NCBI GenBank assembly: GCA_019057815.1
Contig: JAHLWR010000027.1
Location: 1 to 47,106 of the forward strand
Length of the DNA: 47,106 bases
Source of the DNA: Candidatus Heimdallarchaeota archaeon
GTDB lineage: Archaea > Asgardarchaeota > Heimdallarchaeia > Heimdallarchaeales > Heimdallarchaeaceae
Direction: 5' to 3'
Positions 1 through 8,691 of the stretch are shown piece by piece (the stretch's first letter is position 1; each line of letters starts with the position of its first letter). The position numbers were made by a program, and so were the translations under genes. Below the pieces are notes generated by a model that worked only from the letters and a program-made list of their open reading frames with translations, ran no database searches and was not told the DNA's origin.

Positions 1-882
1 AACAACTATGGCATCTATCTTTACTCTTCTGATAGTTCTACTGTTGCCAACAACACGTGCAGCAACAATAACTATGGCATCAACCTTGAGAATTCTGATA
101 ATTCGATGGTAGAAAAAAACATGTGCGAAAACAATAACTACTGGGGCATCTATCTTTACTCTTCTAGTTCTACCATTGCCAACAACACTTGCAGCAACAA
201 CAACTATGGCATCTATCTTTACTCTTCTGATAGTGCGACTGTTGCCAACAACACGTGCAACAATAATAACAATGGCATCAGTCTTGAGGATTCTCGTAGT
301 TCGATGGTAGAAAAAAACACTTGCAGCAATAACAACGAATACGGCATCTATCTTTTGGGTTCTGGTAATTCGACTGTTACTAACAACATGTGCAGCAACA
401 ATAGTAGTGGAATCTATCTTAAATATTCCAGTTGTTCGACTGTTGCCAACAACACATGCAACAATAACAACTACATAGGCATCTCTCTTGACACTTCTGA
501 CTTTTGTGTAGTTATTTACAATTTTCTACAAGAAAATGAAGGCTATGGAGTATATTTAAGATACTCTTCTGATGATAATCTTATTCACCATAATACCTTT
601 GTAGACAACAATCTAGGAGGAACTTCCCAAGCTTGTGATGATGGTACTAAAAATACTTGGTATGATACTAAAACAAAAGAGGGTAATTATTGGTCAGATT
701 GGTCAGGAACAGGTTCTTATTCTATTGATGGTTCTGCAAGTTCAGAAGATCTATATCCTCTCGATGAACCTGCTGAATATTCTACAGATGAAAATCAGTT
801 AAGCTTCACATTTACTCTACTAATGTTAGTAATTTCCTTAATGCTTACAAGGATAATCTCAAAGAAGGTAAAGAAAGAGTAG
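1..882 (+). CDS. Right-handed beta-helix (NosD/CASH-like) surface protein, 5' truncated by window edge
   Basis: The reading frame is open from base 1, so the start lies outside the window. The visible part is built from repeats of about 22-24 residues of the form NNTCSNNNYGIYLYSS, in which Asn/Cys ladder positions recur. This is the pattern of parallel beta-helix (NosD-type, CASH) proteins. The last rungs are followed by a spacer (SDWSGTGSYSIDG), a hydrophobic segment (FTFTLLMLVISLMLT) and a basic tail (KKVKKE), so the protein is probably displayed outside the cell and held by a C-terminal anchor. The repeat part and the WSDW..G(T/S)..IDG spacer closely resemble the gene at 2241-3590, so the two are paralogues. 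A role in adhesion or glycan binding is inference; family members may also be carbohydrate-active. Confidence 0.85.
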   Translation, partial: NNYGIYLYSSDSSTVANNTCSNNNYGINLENSDNSMVEKNMCENNNYWGIYLYSSSSTIANNTCSNNNYGIYLYSSDSATVANNTCNNNNNGISLEDSRSSMVEKNTCSNNNEYGIYLLGSGNSTVTNNMCSNNSSGIYLKYSSCSTVANNTCNNNNYIGISLDTSDFCVVIYNFLQENEGYGVYLRYSSDDNLIHHNTFVDNNLGGTSQACDDGTKNTWYDTKTKEGNYWSDWSGTGSYSIDGSASSEDLYPLDEPAEYSTDENQLSFTFTLLMLVISLMLTRIISKKVKKE

Positions 883-931
883 AGCAGAGGATGAAAAGAA
901 GAAAGATGAAAAAGGTAATTGGTGAAAAAAA

Positions 932-1942
932 ATGGTAGTTGTGGAAGGAAAGAACGGTATTAGAGATGCGGAGAGTTTCTTTGGAAAACATATCTGGATG
1001 ACTATAATTTTGTTAATCATATTATATGATGCAATAGTATGGCTGGTATATTATGGTTTGAGAAATGTTGAATATTTGTATGATAATTATTATATAATAT
1101 TTATAATAACATTCGCTCTTTTAGCATTACTGTTAATGATAATTGTACCCTATGTAATGAAAATACAAGGAAAAAACAGGGGATACAAGGAGTTTCTAAA
1201 AGACATAAGGATAACGAAGTTAAAACCTCTAATAAAGATAGTGGGGTTAGGGATATTAACAGCTGGAGTGGTACTAACATGCGTATTAGTAACGAGACTG
1301 ATAGCAGATCGTTTATACACTGCATCATTTGAATTAGATATAAAAGCAATACTTGGACCAAGATCAGATATCTATACATCGTTGATACCTGGAATATGGG
1401 AAGAAGTGTTGTTTAGAGGAATTGTAATAACATTATTACTAAAAAAATACTCGGAAAAAGAGTCAATATTACTAAGCGCGCTATTATTTGGGTTTTTCCA
1501 TAATGCTGGTCTGATGAATTCAATCTATTATAGTGATTCAGCTCTATTCTACAATGTGATAGGAGTGCAGTTAAAAGTAATTCACACTTTTTTCAGTGGG
1601 ATAGTATATGGTTATCTATTTATAAAAACTAAAAGCCTAGTACCAGGGATGATAGTGCATTACCTTTATGATACCTTTGTAGGAGTGTTTGCGTTGCGTA
1701 TAGGGGACTATATAACATGGATATGGGTTTGGGTGATATTTGTATATTTAGCGAAAGGTGGTGCAATGTTATTCAACATAGGGATAATAAAAGTGATTTA
1801 TACTAAATTCCCAGAGAAAACAACTGTTTCAAAAGACGAGATGGGAGTAGGATTCTGTCCAAATTGTGGGGAACAATCTCGAAGAGAGGATAAATTCTGT
1901 AAGAAGTGTGGAGTAATAGTAAAAAATAAGACTGGGATCTAA
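932..1942 (+). CDS. CPBP-family intramembrane metalloprotease with C-terminal zinc ribbon
   Basis: This 336-residue polytopic membrane protein carries the three CPBP (Abi/Rce1-like) glutamic-type protease signatures: EEVLFRG near residue 157, FGFFH near 186 and HYLYD near 243. Hydrophobic segments begin near residue 20 and occur throughout. The C-terminus (about 308-330) is a rubredoxin-like zinc ribbon, FCPNCGEQSRREDKFCKKCG, with two CxxC knuckles. In the family these enzymes cleave prenylated or small membrane substrates, or modify bacteriocin-type peptides; the archaeal substrate is unknown. The ATG at 932 follows the beta-helix gene by 49 bases and could be cotranscribed with it. The ribbon may recruit a partner or nucleic acid (inference). 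Confidence 0.85.
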   Translation: MVVVEGKNGIRDAESFFGKHIWMTIILLIILYDAIVWLVYYGLRNVEYLYDNYYIIFIITFALLALLLMIIVPYVMKIQGKNRGYKEFLKDIRITKLKPLIKIVGLGILTAGVVLTCVLVTRLIADRLYTASFELDIKAILGPRSDIYTSLIPGIWEEVLFRGIVITLLLKKYSEKESILLSALLFGFFHNAGLMNSIYYSDSALFYNVIGVQLKVIHTFFSGIVYGYLFIKTKSLVPGMIVHYLYDTFVGVFALRIGDYITWIWVWVIFVYLAKGGAMLFNIGIIKVIYTKFPEKTTVSKDEMGVGFCPNCGEQSRREDKFCKKCGVIVKNKTGI

Positions 1943-1990
1943 AAATAAGCAATTCGCAAATTTTCGACAAAAATATTTCTTAAAACTCTA

Positions 1991-2177
1991 TTTGTTGCTA
2001 ATAATGTGTTATATTCAATCATCAAAAATATTTTTTGCGAAAGTAAAAGAATTAAAATTTAAAGAGAAATAAAAAACCCCCTAAGGAATACAGGAACCTC
2101 GAGAAGACCTATCTTTCAATAAGAAAGAAAAAGGATTGGGAAGCCCGTGAGGGCCTCCAAACGTAGGAGGTGATCCA
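1991..2177 (-). repeat. 16S rRNA trailer-derived repeat, copy 1 (partial)
   Basis: This block repeats the non-coding flank found downstream of the 16S gene (reading minus): anti-SD end, a GGAGGCCC/GGGCTTCC hairpin, the precursor-stem arm and a T-run. It shares bases 2025-2177 with copies 2 and 3 and shares an extra ~30 bases (tttgttgctaataatgt..) only with copy 2. It stops just after the anti-SD complement and lacks the rest of 16S. It has a few substitutions relative to the other copies, so it is older or unconstrained. Confidence 0.85.
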
Positions 2178-2192
2178 TCCTCATTGATATAT

Positions 2193-2240
2193 TTACAATA
2201 CTTAGAGAACAACTTACAATACTTAGAGAACAACTTACAA
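2193..2240. repeat. Two tandem copies of a 21-bp unit
   Basis: The unit ttacaatacttagagaacaac occurs at 2193-2213 and 2214-2234 and is followed by a third partial copy (ttacaat) running into the stop codon of the minus-strand beta-helix gene. It sits at the junction between the copy-1 16S trailer repeat and that gene. Confidence 0.9.
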
Positions 2241-3590
2241 TTAATGCTTCTTTCTTGAACTCCAAAGTTTCCTCACAATAAGAGCAAGTGGAAATATGAA
2301 TAAGAAAAGAGGTAGTGCTAAGAATTCATCAATTGTTGGAAATCCCGGTGATTCATAAAGCGGGAAAGGGTCATTAACATTAGCGTTTCCGTCAATTGGA
2401 TATGTTCCAGTTCCATCCCAATCAGACCAGTAATTGCCCTCATTTATCGATTGGTCAAACCATACATTGTAAACCCCATCATCATAAGCTTGAGAAGTTC
2501 CTCCAATATTATTATCTACAAAGATATTTGAAGCAATAACTGTGTCAATTGTGTCAGTAAGATAGAGACCATAGTTGCTATTATTATATAGGAGGTTGTT
2601 TTTAACCTCACTGTATTTAACATGTTCTAAATATATCCCATCCATCGTGTTATTAGCACAGGTGTTGTTAATAATAGTGTCATACCATGAACCAATGGTG
2701 TAAAACATCCCATAATCGTTTTCTATACAGGTATTGTTAGCTACAAGAGTATGAAAAGAATCTTTGTGATAAATCCCATAGCCATTATCTTTACAAGAAT
2801 TGTTGACAATGGTTGAGTAGGAGGAACCTTTGAGTGAAATCCCATAATATGTATTATTAAAGCAATTACTATGACTAAGAGTAACATAGGCAAGACGAAA
2901 TTCTATTCCATATCCATTTGAAAAACAGGTGTTATTGGAAGCAAAAGCATCAGTATTCCAAATAATAAGGCCTACAAGCGTGTTGTTGAAGCAAGTGTTA
3001 TTGGTAACCACGGATTCAAGACATGTAATCACACAAAGACCATTATTATTGCTCTCACAAGTATTATTAGCAACAATAGAAAATAAACAAGTATCTAATT
3101 GAATACCATAACGGCTATTATTCTTACAAATATTAGCAACAACAGTGAGATTATACGAGAAAATAATACGAATACCATCAAAGCAGTTGGTACAAGTATT
3201 ATTAAATACAGTGGCTGTTTTTTCTCCTACTTCTTCAATATAAATCCCATAACTTGAAGCAGTGACTTGACAATGTTGAATAATAAAGTGTTTGGAAGTA
3301 TTGAAAACACTGATTCCGTTCCTTTCGTCAGTGATGATTGTGTGATTTTCTATCCTGTAAGGGTCTTCTTCTGTACCATTACCTGGGAAACCAAGATCAA
3401 TGAAATCTTGATCAGAAGTAATGTTGATAGGTTCTTGAGAGGAAAGAAGAAAAATTGGTTGTAGGGGGATGGTCGAACCACTAGCTATTTGAAAGGGTAT
3501 TGGATTGTTTATTTCAAGAATAAGAAGGAGAAATAGAAAGGCTAGAGCTAAGTTATTTCTGAATTTTATAGAATACAAGCACTTTGTCAT
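2241..3590 (-). CDS. Secreted beta-helix (NosD-like) protein with PGF-type C-terminal anchor
   Basis: This 449-residue protein has an N-terminal hydrophobic signal segment (about residues 13-30), then many ~22-residue rungs with NNTC/NNSC motifs (about 90-370), typical of right-handed parallel beta-helix proteins. Near residue 415 comes a Pro-Gly-Phe motif, a hydrophobic stretch (FLALPLFLFIFPLALIV) and a basic tail (RKLWSSRKKH). That tripartite end resembles archaeal sorting signals processed by archaeosortases, and an archaeosortase gene is present at 28476-29375. The WSDWDGTGTYPIDG spacer is shared with the truncated paralogue at the window start. The gene lies exactly between two copies of the 16S-trailer repeat. 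Surface adhesion or glycan interaction is inferred only from the fold. Confidence 0.85.
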   Translation of the reverse strand: MTKCLYSIKFRNNLALAFLFLLLILEINNPIPFQIASGSTIPLQPIFLLSSQEPINITSDQDFIDLGFPGNGTEEDPYRIENHTIITDERNGISVFNTSKHFIIQHCQVTASSYGIYIEEVGEKTATVFNNTCTNCFDGIRIIFSYNLTVVANICKNNSRYGIQLDTCLFSIVANNTCESNNNGLCVITCLESVVTNNTCFNNTLVGLIIWNTDAFASNNTCFSNGYGIEFRLAYVTLSHSNCFNNTYYGISLKGSSYSTIVNNSCKDNGYGIYHKDSFHTLVANNTCIENDYGMFYTIGSWYDTIINNTCANNTMDGIYLEHVKYSEVKNNLLYNNSNYGLYLTDTIDTVIASNIFVDNNIGGTSQAYDDGVYNVWFDQSINEGNYWSDWDGTGTYPIDGNANVNDPFPLYESPGFPTIDEFLALPLFLFIFPLALIVRKLWSSRKKH

Positions 3591-3669
3591 TTTCTTTTTA
3601 TCTCATTTCTATTTTTTCAAATTTTGTTTGTTGCTAATAATGTATTATGTTCAATCATTCATATACATT

Positions 3670-3750
3670 ATTGACAACTGGGAAAAATGGGTAGAAAAGA
3701 ATTGGCCTGAAGAATTTAAAAACATAAAAAAATATTTTTGGCGAAAGTAA
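3670..3750 (+). pseudogene. C-terminal remnant of the large membrane protein gene
   Basis: These 27 codons encode DNWEKWVEKNWPEEFK..IKKYF.RK followed by a stop, matching the last residues of the 1625-residue protein ending at 18266 with two substitutions. No upstream part of that gene is present, so this is a passive fragment carried with the duplicated 16S 3' end. Confidence 0.85.
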
Positions 3751-3864
3751 AAGAATTGAAATTAAAGAGAAATAAAAAACCCCCCTAAGGAATACAGGAA
3801 CCCCGAGAAAACCTATCTTTCAATAAGAAAGAAAAAGGATTGGGAAGCCCGTGAGGGCCTCCAA

Positions 3865-4015
3865 ACGTAGGAGGTGATCCACTTGCGATACATAAGTTTC
3901 TACTCATGTATTTCCGCAGGTTCCCCTACGGATACCTTGTTACGACTTTTGCATCGTCGCGAAGCCCAATTTCGAATAAGCTGGAACAGCCCAACCTCAA
4001 CCGAACCGCACTTCG
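3865..4015 (-). pseudogene. Truncated 16S rRNA 3' end (about 150 nt)
   Basis: Read on the minus strand this contains gtaacaaggtatccgtaggg, helix 45, the 32-nt hairpin insertion and the anti-SD ATCACCTCCT, all as in the intact 16S at 18384-19893. It lacks more than 90% of the gene. Two substitutions near its broken end relative to the intact gene show that it is not kept fully identical. Confidence 0.92.
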
Positions 4016-4186
4016 AGAAATCAACTTCTTACTTATTTATTTTTGTTGTTAAATAATCCATTTGTATTGGAATTACTGTAGGGTGTTTCTTTTTTGATAT
4101 GACTAGGTAAGTAATTTATATAGAAAAACCTAATAAATAGCGAAATGGGTTTTTTCAACCTAAAAGAAATGGTCTTCTAATTTTGT

Positions 4187-7100
4187 CTAAATGGATTTTA
4201 TTTCCACTGCAATCGGCCCCACATAATTAAATCCTATCTTAAATGTCACTATGTCTCCTTTTCTGAATATTCTGTTATGATATAATGGATTAAAATAAAT
4301 TCTAAATTTAATATGAGGTTTTGTTGACATGACATGACCTTGAAATTGGTCTACACTTTCTATTTCTCCTTCAAAAACATCATCCAATATATCTCTTAAC
4401 ATATACCTTCTAGGGATATCGTAACTAGATCTTTTCAATTTTTTAAATACTCTTCTTGCTGTCTCATAGAACCGCTTCTTAAAACATATAACTCCATATT
4501 CAAACATTTGTTTTGGGTTTAAATAATCTTGATTCGCGAATAGATTGTTTAGAAGTTCGTAATAATAATCAATATCTTCTAATTTTTCAGGAAAAACAGT
4601 TCCTAAAATCTTGATAGTCAAATTTAAACATTGAGAATCATTTCTATTGAATTCCAGAGCTTTTTCTAATATCTTTAGAATTTCTGATGCTTTTTCTTCT
4701 CGCTTTTCTATATCATTAATCTGATGAATCTCTTCGAATAGCTTATATCCATAAATGTAATATCCAAAAAGATTCTTATCATAATTTACTAATTCCTCTG
4801 CTATTTTCAGGATTTCATTAGATGGTATATCTTTTAGCTCTACAAGAATTCTCATTTTAGTTTTCAAATAAAGCTCAAAGCTTGTTTCATCTACATAACT
4901 TAATGCAACATCTAAGATATCTAAAGCTCTTGAATAAAACTCAATCTTCTCTGCTAGATCATTTGTTTTATTACCTCTTCTATAAAAGACATAAGCTTCA
5001 GTAAAATATGGGTATGAATCTGATGGATTAATTTTCCTAGCTTGATGAAACAAATTAGAAGCTTGTTTGAAATACTGTTCTGCTTTTATGAATTCCCCTT
5101 TATCTTGATGAATAAAACCTTTCTCAGCAGCGATACTTCCCCATGTATTTAAAATATAATTAGGTCGTTCAAATACTCCATCGTATCTTTCAATCTCAAT
5201 CTGTTTCAATGCTGATTTTAAAAGATCTATTGCTTCGTTATATCTCTTTAATTTCTGCTTTATTATCGCATTATGATGAAGTAATGAGCTGGTGGCATCC
5301 TTTAAGCACAAAGCTTCAAAAATATCATTTAATTGATTCAATGTAAACTGAATATCCCTCCGTTTTTGACTTAAATGATTGATCGCTATTGTGTGGCAGA
5401 GATCCCTCTCAAATTCAATCTTTTTAAAGCTATTAGTAAAAATCTTAATTAAAAACTCAGTCTGTTCTTGAGGATCTAGACAAAAGAATTCTATTGTTTT
5501 AGACGCTATAATTCGATGATGGGTTCTGTAAGAGATAATTCCTAAATCTTTATGATCTTCAATTTGAACAATACCACTACATTCATCATCAATAATATCC
5601 TGAATTTCTCTCCAAGAAATACCTAAAACCCTCGAAATTAGCTCAATATTAATAGCTAAATTATATTGATGAATAAAGCATATTAACATAAAAATATCTC
5701 TTGCTTTTTCAGTTAAATTATTAAATTGATCTCTGATTATCTCATGAAAACGTTGTTGTGTTGGATTAACAAGTGCATACATCAAACCAAAGAAAGATAT
5801 TTCCTCATCAAAATCAATCTCTCTTTTCGCATCAATTATATCTATTTTCAAAAGATGTTCAGTGAAACGAGATTTCTCTCCCTTCTCTATAAAAATATCA
5901 ATTGGTTTAAGCTCAACGATTTTAGATATATCCATCTTGTTATTTAGGTATTTTTTTCTTGAATTCCATTCACCAATCCTATCAAAACAGACAGTTAATG
6001 CTGGTATGTTTTGATCCGTTAAAGTCTCTGACATCCAAGAAAGATGTGGAAAAGCTTGTGCTGCATCATCTACAATAATTAATAACTTTGTTAAAGGTGC
6101 CATACTTTCCTTTTGTTCAATCTGAGCAAGTTTTGCATTGATTTCTTTGAAAAATTGAATAATTACATAATCTCTTAGTTTTCTCCAATTTGAACTAAAG
6201 ATGATCGGATAACCTTCCTTATAGAAATCATAAGCTAATCTTTTAGCTAAAATCGTTTTACCTATCCCAGGAATCCCAGGAATAAATAGTACTCTGTTGT
6301 TTAAAGGTGATGTTTCATTCATAAGTCCACGTATAAGGTCTTTTAGATTTTTAACATCAACTATGGTTCCAACTCTTTCAGAAAAGGGTTTTTCTTTTTT
6401 CCCTGAATAATAATCTCTTTCAAAGTCCCAGTGTTGGTTATAGGCACCCCAGCTATTATTTGTACATCTGAAGAATCCCTCTTTATCATACGAAGGTTCA
6501 TTTAAATCATAATCATTGAGAATGTGAAACACATCTTCATAATAGAATATGTTATTTTCATCAATAGTGATTTTATTCCCATGTAAATCAACAACAACAT
6601 CATCTCTAGCTTTTCTGTAGATTTTTTCTATTCTTACAGCATTTTTAAGTTTCTCGCAAAATCCTTCAAAAGTTTCCTCTATTGGAATGACTTTCATGGT
6701 CTCGAATCTTTTTATTTCCCAACTTTCCATTTTTGATAGTTCTGGAAACAAAGCAAAAGAATATGGAACATTTTTTTCTCCTAGTTGTTCTATTGCATCA
6801 CTCATAACACCGAGTGCCAGTAAATCATTGAAACTATAACCAATAAACAGTAAACACCCATCTTTTATAGCTTCTAACAACAATCTATACTGTTCATCTT
6901 TCTCTCTTCTCATTTTTTGGATATCTAATTCAGTAATTGCCATCCTTCCTATATCATTATAGTTTCGTGTAGCGCATCCATTCAACTTCACAATATGGCA
7001 AACATCTCTTCGGAAAGGATTAAATTTATCCTGAATCGATCTAATTATTTTCGGCATTTTTAGTCTACCTTTTTCATGAAATCCCTGTTCAATTAGATTA

Positions 7101-7438
7101 TCATAATTGGTAGTAAAAATCGCTAACCAATCATATTTTGGTAATAATTTGATATTTTCCGAAGGTTGCAAATTCATAAATATGTCTTGAAGATATTCAT
7201 AAACAATATTATATCCATAAATTTCTGTATGAGAAATTGCTTCACATAATATATTGAGTTCTTTGATGTTTTTATCAATTTTATCAAATTTATTGTGCAA
7301 CATAGTAACTAAATCTCTAGTTAGTGGGGCTCCAGAAGATACAGAAACTCCTGCGCCTAAGAATAAAACAGTTTTTCCTTTTCTTATGTTTTGAAAGATA
7401 AATTCAAGATACTCTTCCTTTCCCGTCATAGTAAACAC
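4187..7438 (-). CDS. SIR2-like / STAND NTPase / TPR protein, Avs5-like defence candidate
   Basis: The 1083-residue protein has three parts. Residues ~10-260 are a SIR2-like domain: FLGAGVS (26-32), TTNYDN near 109 and a later FIGYSFND; such domains hydrolyse NAD+ in ThsA, DSR2 and Avs5 defence proteins. Residues ~330-650 are a STAND-type NTPase with P-loop GIPGIGKT near 386 and a hydrophobic strand ending LIIVDDAAQ as Walker B. Residues ~690-1030 are helical TPR-like repeats, the usual sensor region, followed by a small beta-rich end. The position where the family has KLHG reads KLNG, so the usual catalytic His is Asn. It stands alone on its strand at the left end of the repeat-bounded block. 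Phage sensing is inferred from architecture. Confidence 0.8.
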   Translation of the reverse strand: MFTMTGKEEYLEFIFQNIRKGKTVLFLGAGVSVSSGAPLTRDLVTMLHNKFDKIDKNIKELNILCEAISHTEIYGYNIVYEYLQDIFMNLQPSENIKLLPKYDWLAIFTTNYDNLIEQGFHEKGRLKMPKIIRSIQDKFNPFRRDVCHIVKLNGCATRNYNDIGRMAITELDIQKMRREKDEQYRLLLEAIKDGCLLFIGYSFNDLLALGVMSDAIEQLGEKNVPYSFALFPELSKMESWEIKRFETMKVIPIEETFEGFCEKLKNAVRIEKIYRKARDDVVVDLHGNKITIDENNIFYYEDVFHILNDYDLNEPSYDKEGFFRCTNNSWGAYNQHWDFERDYYSGKKEKPFSERVGTIVDVKNLKDLIRGLMNETSPLNNRVLFIPGIPGIGKTILAKRLAYDFYKEGYPIIFSSNWRKLRDYVIIQFFKEINAKLAQIEQKESMAPLTKLLIIVDDAAQAFPHLSWMSETLTDQNIPALTVCFDRIGEWNSRKKYLNNKMDISKIVELKPIDIFIEKGEKSRFTEHLLKIDIIDAKREIDFDEEISFFGLMYALVNPTQQRFHEIIRDQFNNLTEKARDIFMLICFIHQYNLAINIELISRVLGISWREIQDIIDDECSGIVQIEDHKDLGIISYRTHHRIIASKTIEFFCLDPQEQTEFLIKIFTNSFKKIEFERDLCHTIAINHLSQKRRDIQFTLNQLNDIFEALCLKDATSSLLHHNAIIKQKLKRYNEAIDLLKSALKQIEIERYDGVFERPNYILNTWGSIAAEKGFIHQDKGEFIKAEQYFKQASNLFHQARKINPSDSYPYFTEAYVFYRRGNKTNDLAEKIEFYSRALDILDVALSYVDETSFELYLKTKMRILVELKDIPSNEILKIAEELVNYDKNLFGYYIYGYKLFEEIHQINDIEKREEKASEILKILEKALEFNRNDSQCLNLTIKILGTVFPEKLEDIDYYYELLNNLFANQDYLNPKQMFEYGVICFKKRFYETARRVFKKLKRSSYDIPRRYMLRDILDDVFEGEIESVDQFQGHVMSTKPHIKFRIYFNPLYHNRIFRKGDIVTFKIGFNYVGPIAVEIKSI

Positions 7439-7713
7439 ATAATGGTATTTGACTTTCTATTTAATCTTTTTCTAAACAAATAGTCAATTACAAAGATGAT
7501 TTTTGTCAGCTCATTACTATCACGTAATTATAATTACATCATACAATGAAAAACTATAATAAAAACCTAATCCAACTTGTGCAATTATCAAAATTCATTC
7601 AGATTCTATCCATTATAATAGCTATAATCTCCCCATATATTCTGACTATCATATTTTGCTATTCTGAACCATTTAATATAACTCCTATCGAAAAAAAAAG
7701 AGAAGTTGAGGTT

Positions 7714-7854
7714 TCATTCTTCCTCATCTTCTTCTTCAGGATTTAATTGTCTAGATTTATTATCTAATGATGCTTGATATGCTGGATTATTTGGGTTCAT
7801 GCTATCAGATCTATCATCATCTGGAGATCTACTTTTACTAGATTTTTTATCCAT
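7714..7854 (-). CDS. Small acidic NPxNPAY-type protein (46 aa)
   Basis: ATG at 7854 is preceded by a strong ribosome binding site (aaagaggtgaaaat), which decides the start. The product contains MNPNNPAYQASLDNKSRQLN followed by a run of Glu/Asp at the end. Short hydrophilic proteins with an NPNNPAY core are widespread in archaea and some bacteria but have no established function. It lies upstream of the SIR2-STAND gene on the same strand, with a gap of ~275 bases. The combination of RBS, motif and codon structure makes it a convincing gene despite its size. Confidence 0.7.
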   Translation of the reverse strand: MDKKSSKSRSPDDDRSDSMNPNNPAYQASLDNKSRQLNPEEEDEEE

Positions 7855-8166
7855 ATTTTCACCTCTTTTTGAGTTTTTAGAAGAAGATATGGATATATTT
7901 ACTTCTATCCTTCATTCTTGCAAAATAATTACAAGAACTACAAGATTTAAGCTTAATTTTCCTGTCTTCTATTCTAATTGTGTCATGCAGTTTAATAAAT
8001 GTTAACAAATTAAATGTAATTAACAAAATCAGAACTCATCCAAATAACTTTTTCAAAAAAAGAGAGATTTCAGGAGCATTTATCATACTGGTAAAGACCC
8101 TTTGATTGAGCTCCTTTTCTTTTTTAAGAGATTTAAGTATTTAAACTCCGAAATTATCTTCTCTTG
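7855..8166. other. Non-coding gap
   Basis: About 310 A+T-rich bases. Apart from the RBS and upstream region of the 46-residue gene at the left edge, no gene, repeat or stable hairpin could be supported here. Confidence 0.5.
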
Positions 8167-8277
8167 TTATACTACATCTTCTGCTAATATCCTTATAACT
8201 CCTCGTTTTGCTAATACTGTTTCTATCTTGTCTCCCAATTTTTTCAATTCTTCTTTTTCTAATTCCCACAGATTCAT
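8167..8277 (-). CDS. Possible 36-aa ORF downstream of 8283-8684
   Basis: ATG at 8277 lies five bases after the TGA of the 133-residue gene, giving MNLWELEKEELKKLGDKIET followed by ...LAKRGVIRILAEDVV. The amphipathic helical composition is similar to that of the upstream gene, and the tight spacing suggests translational coupling. It could also be a remnant of a longer protein. No family was recognised. Confidence 0.4.
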   Translation of the reverse strand: MNLWELEKEELKKLGDKIETVLAKRGVIRILAEDVV

Positions 8278-8282
8278 TTTCT

Positions 8283-8684
8283 TCAATCTTCGCCTTTTTC
8301 TTCTATCATTTCAAAATATCTTTCTGGTATTCTCTCTTCCTCTTCAAGAAGTGATTTTATTGAATTCAAAGTTTTCTTTACTTGCTCGATTTCTTCTCTT
8401 GTGGGACCACTATCTTTTCCAACACTTTTTTCAAGCATTTTTATCATCTTTTCTGAAAAAACAAATTCCATGAAGCTGTTCCTTGGTTTAATTATAGGTG
8501 GAAGCATAGTTGCTGTAGCAATAAAATAACCTAAATCTAAGAAATTCTCAGACAATTCTTTTCCAAAATCTGTTGTAAAGAAATCTGTTACAGTGAAATC
8601 CTTCTCATTACTGTTTTTATTGGTTTCATTGATTGTTTTTTCAGGTATTCGCTTCAGTGTTTTTTCTACCATTTTTAATCTCAT
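8283..8684 (-). CDS. Hypothetical protein, helical (133 aa)
   Basis: No family was recognised. The N-terminus is basic and hydrophilic (MRLKMVEKTLKRIPEK). A moderately hydrophobic stretch follows (DLGYFIATATMLPPIIKP), then a charged helical tail rich in Glu and Lys. The start codon lies seven bases after the stop of the secreted protein 8692-9306, so the two form an operon. An opposite-strand ORF overlaps, but it has Phe/Ser-rich antisense composition and lacks the operon context, so the minus strand is preferred. Confidence 0.6.
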   Translation of the reverse strand: MRLKMVEKTLKRIPEKTINETNKNSNEKDFTVTDFFTTDFGKELSENFLDLGYFIATATMLPPIIKPRNSFMEFVFSEKMIKMLEKSVGKDSGPTREEIEQVKKTLNSIKSLLEEEERIPERYFEMIEEKGED

Positions 8685-8691
8685 CTTAGAG

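Larger units (their letters stand above)
3627..4015 (-). repeat. Direct repeat copy 2: 16S 3'-end fragment plus trailer and flanking gene tail
   Basis: Bases 3670-4015 match 18186-18530 with only a handful of differences. The match covers the last ~26 codons of the large membrane-protein gene, the 16S trailer, the anti-SD end, helix 45 and ~100 further bases of 16S. Identity ends abruptly after cacttcg at 4015, where copy 3 continues into intact 16S. Bases 3627-3660 are shared only with copy 1. Confidence 0.92.

Noticed and set aside
7546-7746. Plus-strand ORF of 66 codons with a hydrophobic stretch
   Set aside because: No RBS; overlaps the convincing minus-strand gene 7714-7854 and reads antisense through its acidic end.
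8102-8473. Plus-strand ORF of 123 codons
   Set aside because: Antisense to 8167-8684, which has operon spacing and better composition; the product is a Phe/Ser-rich shadow.
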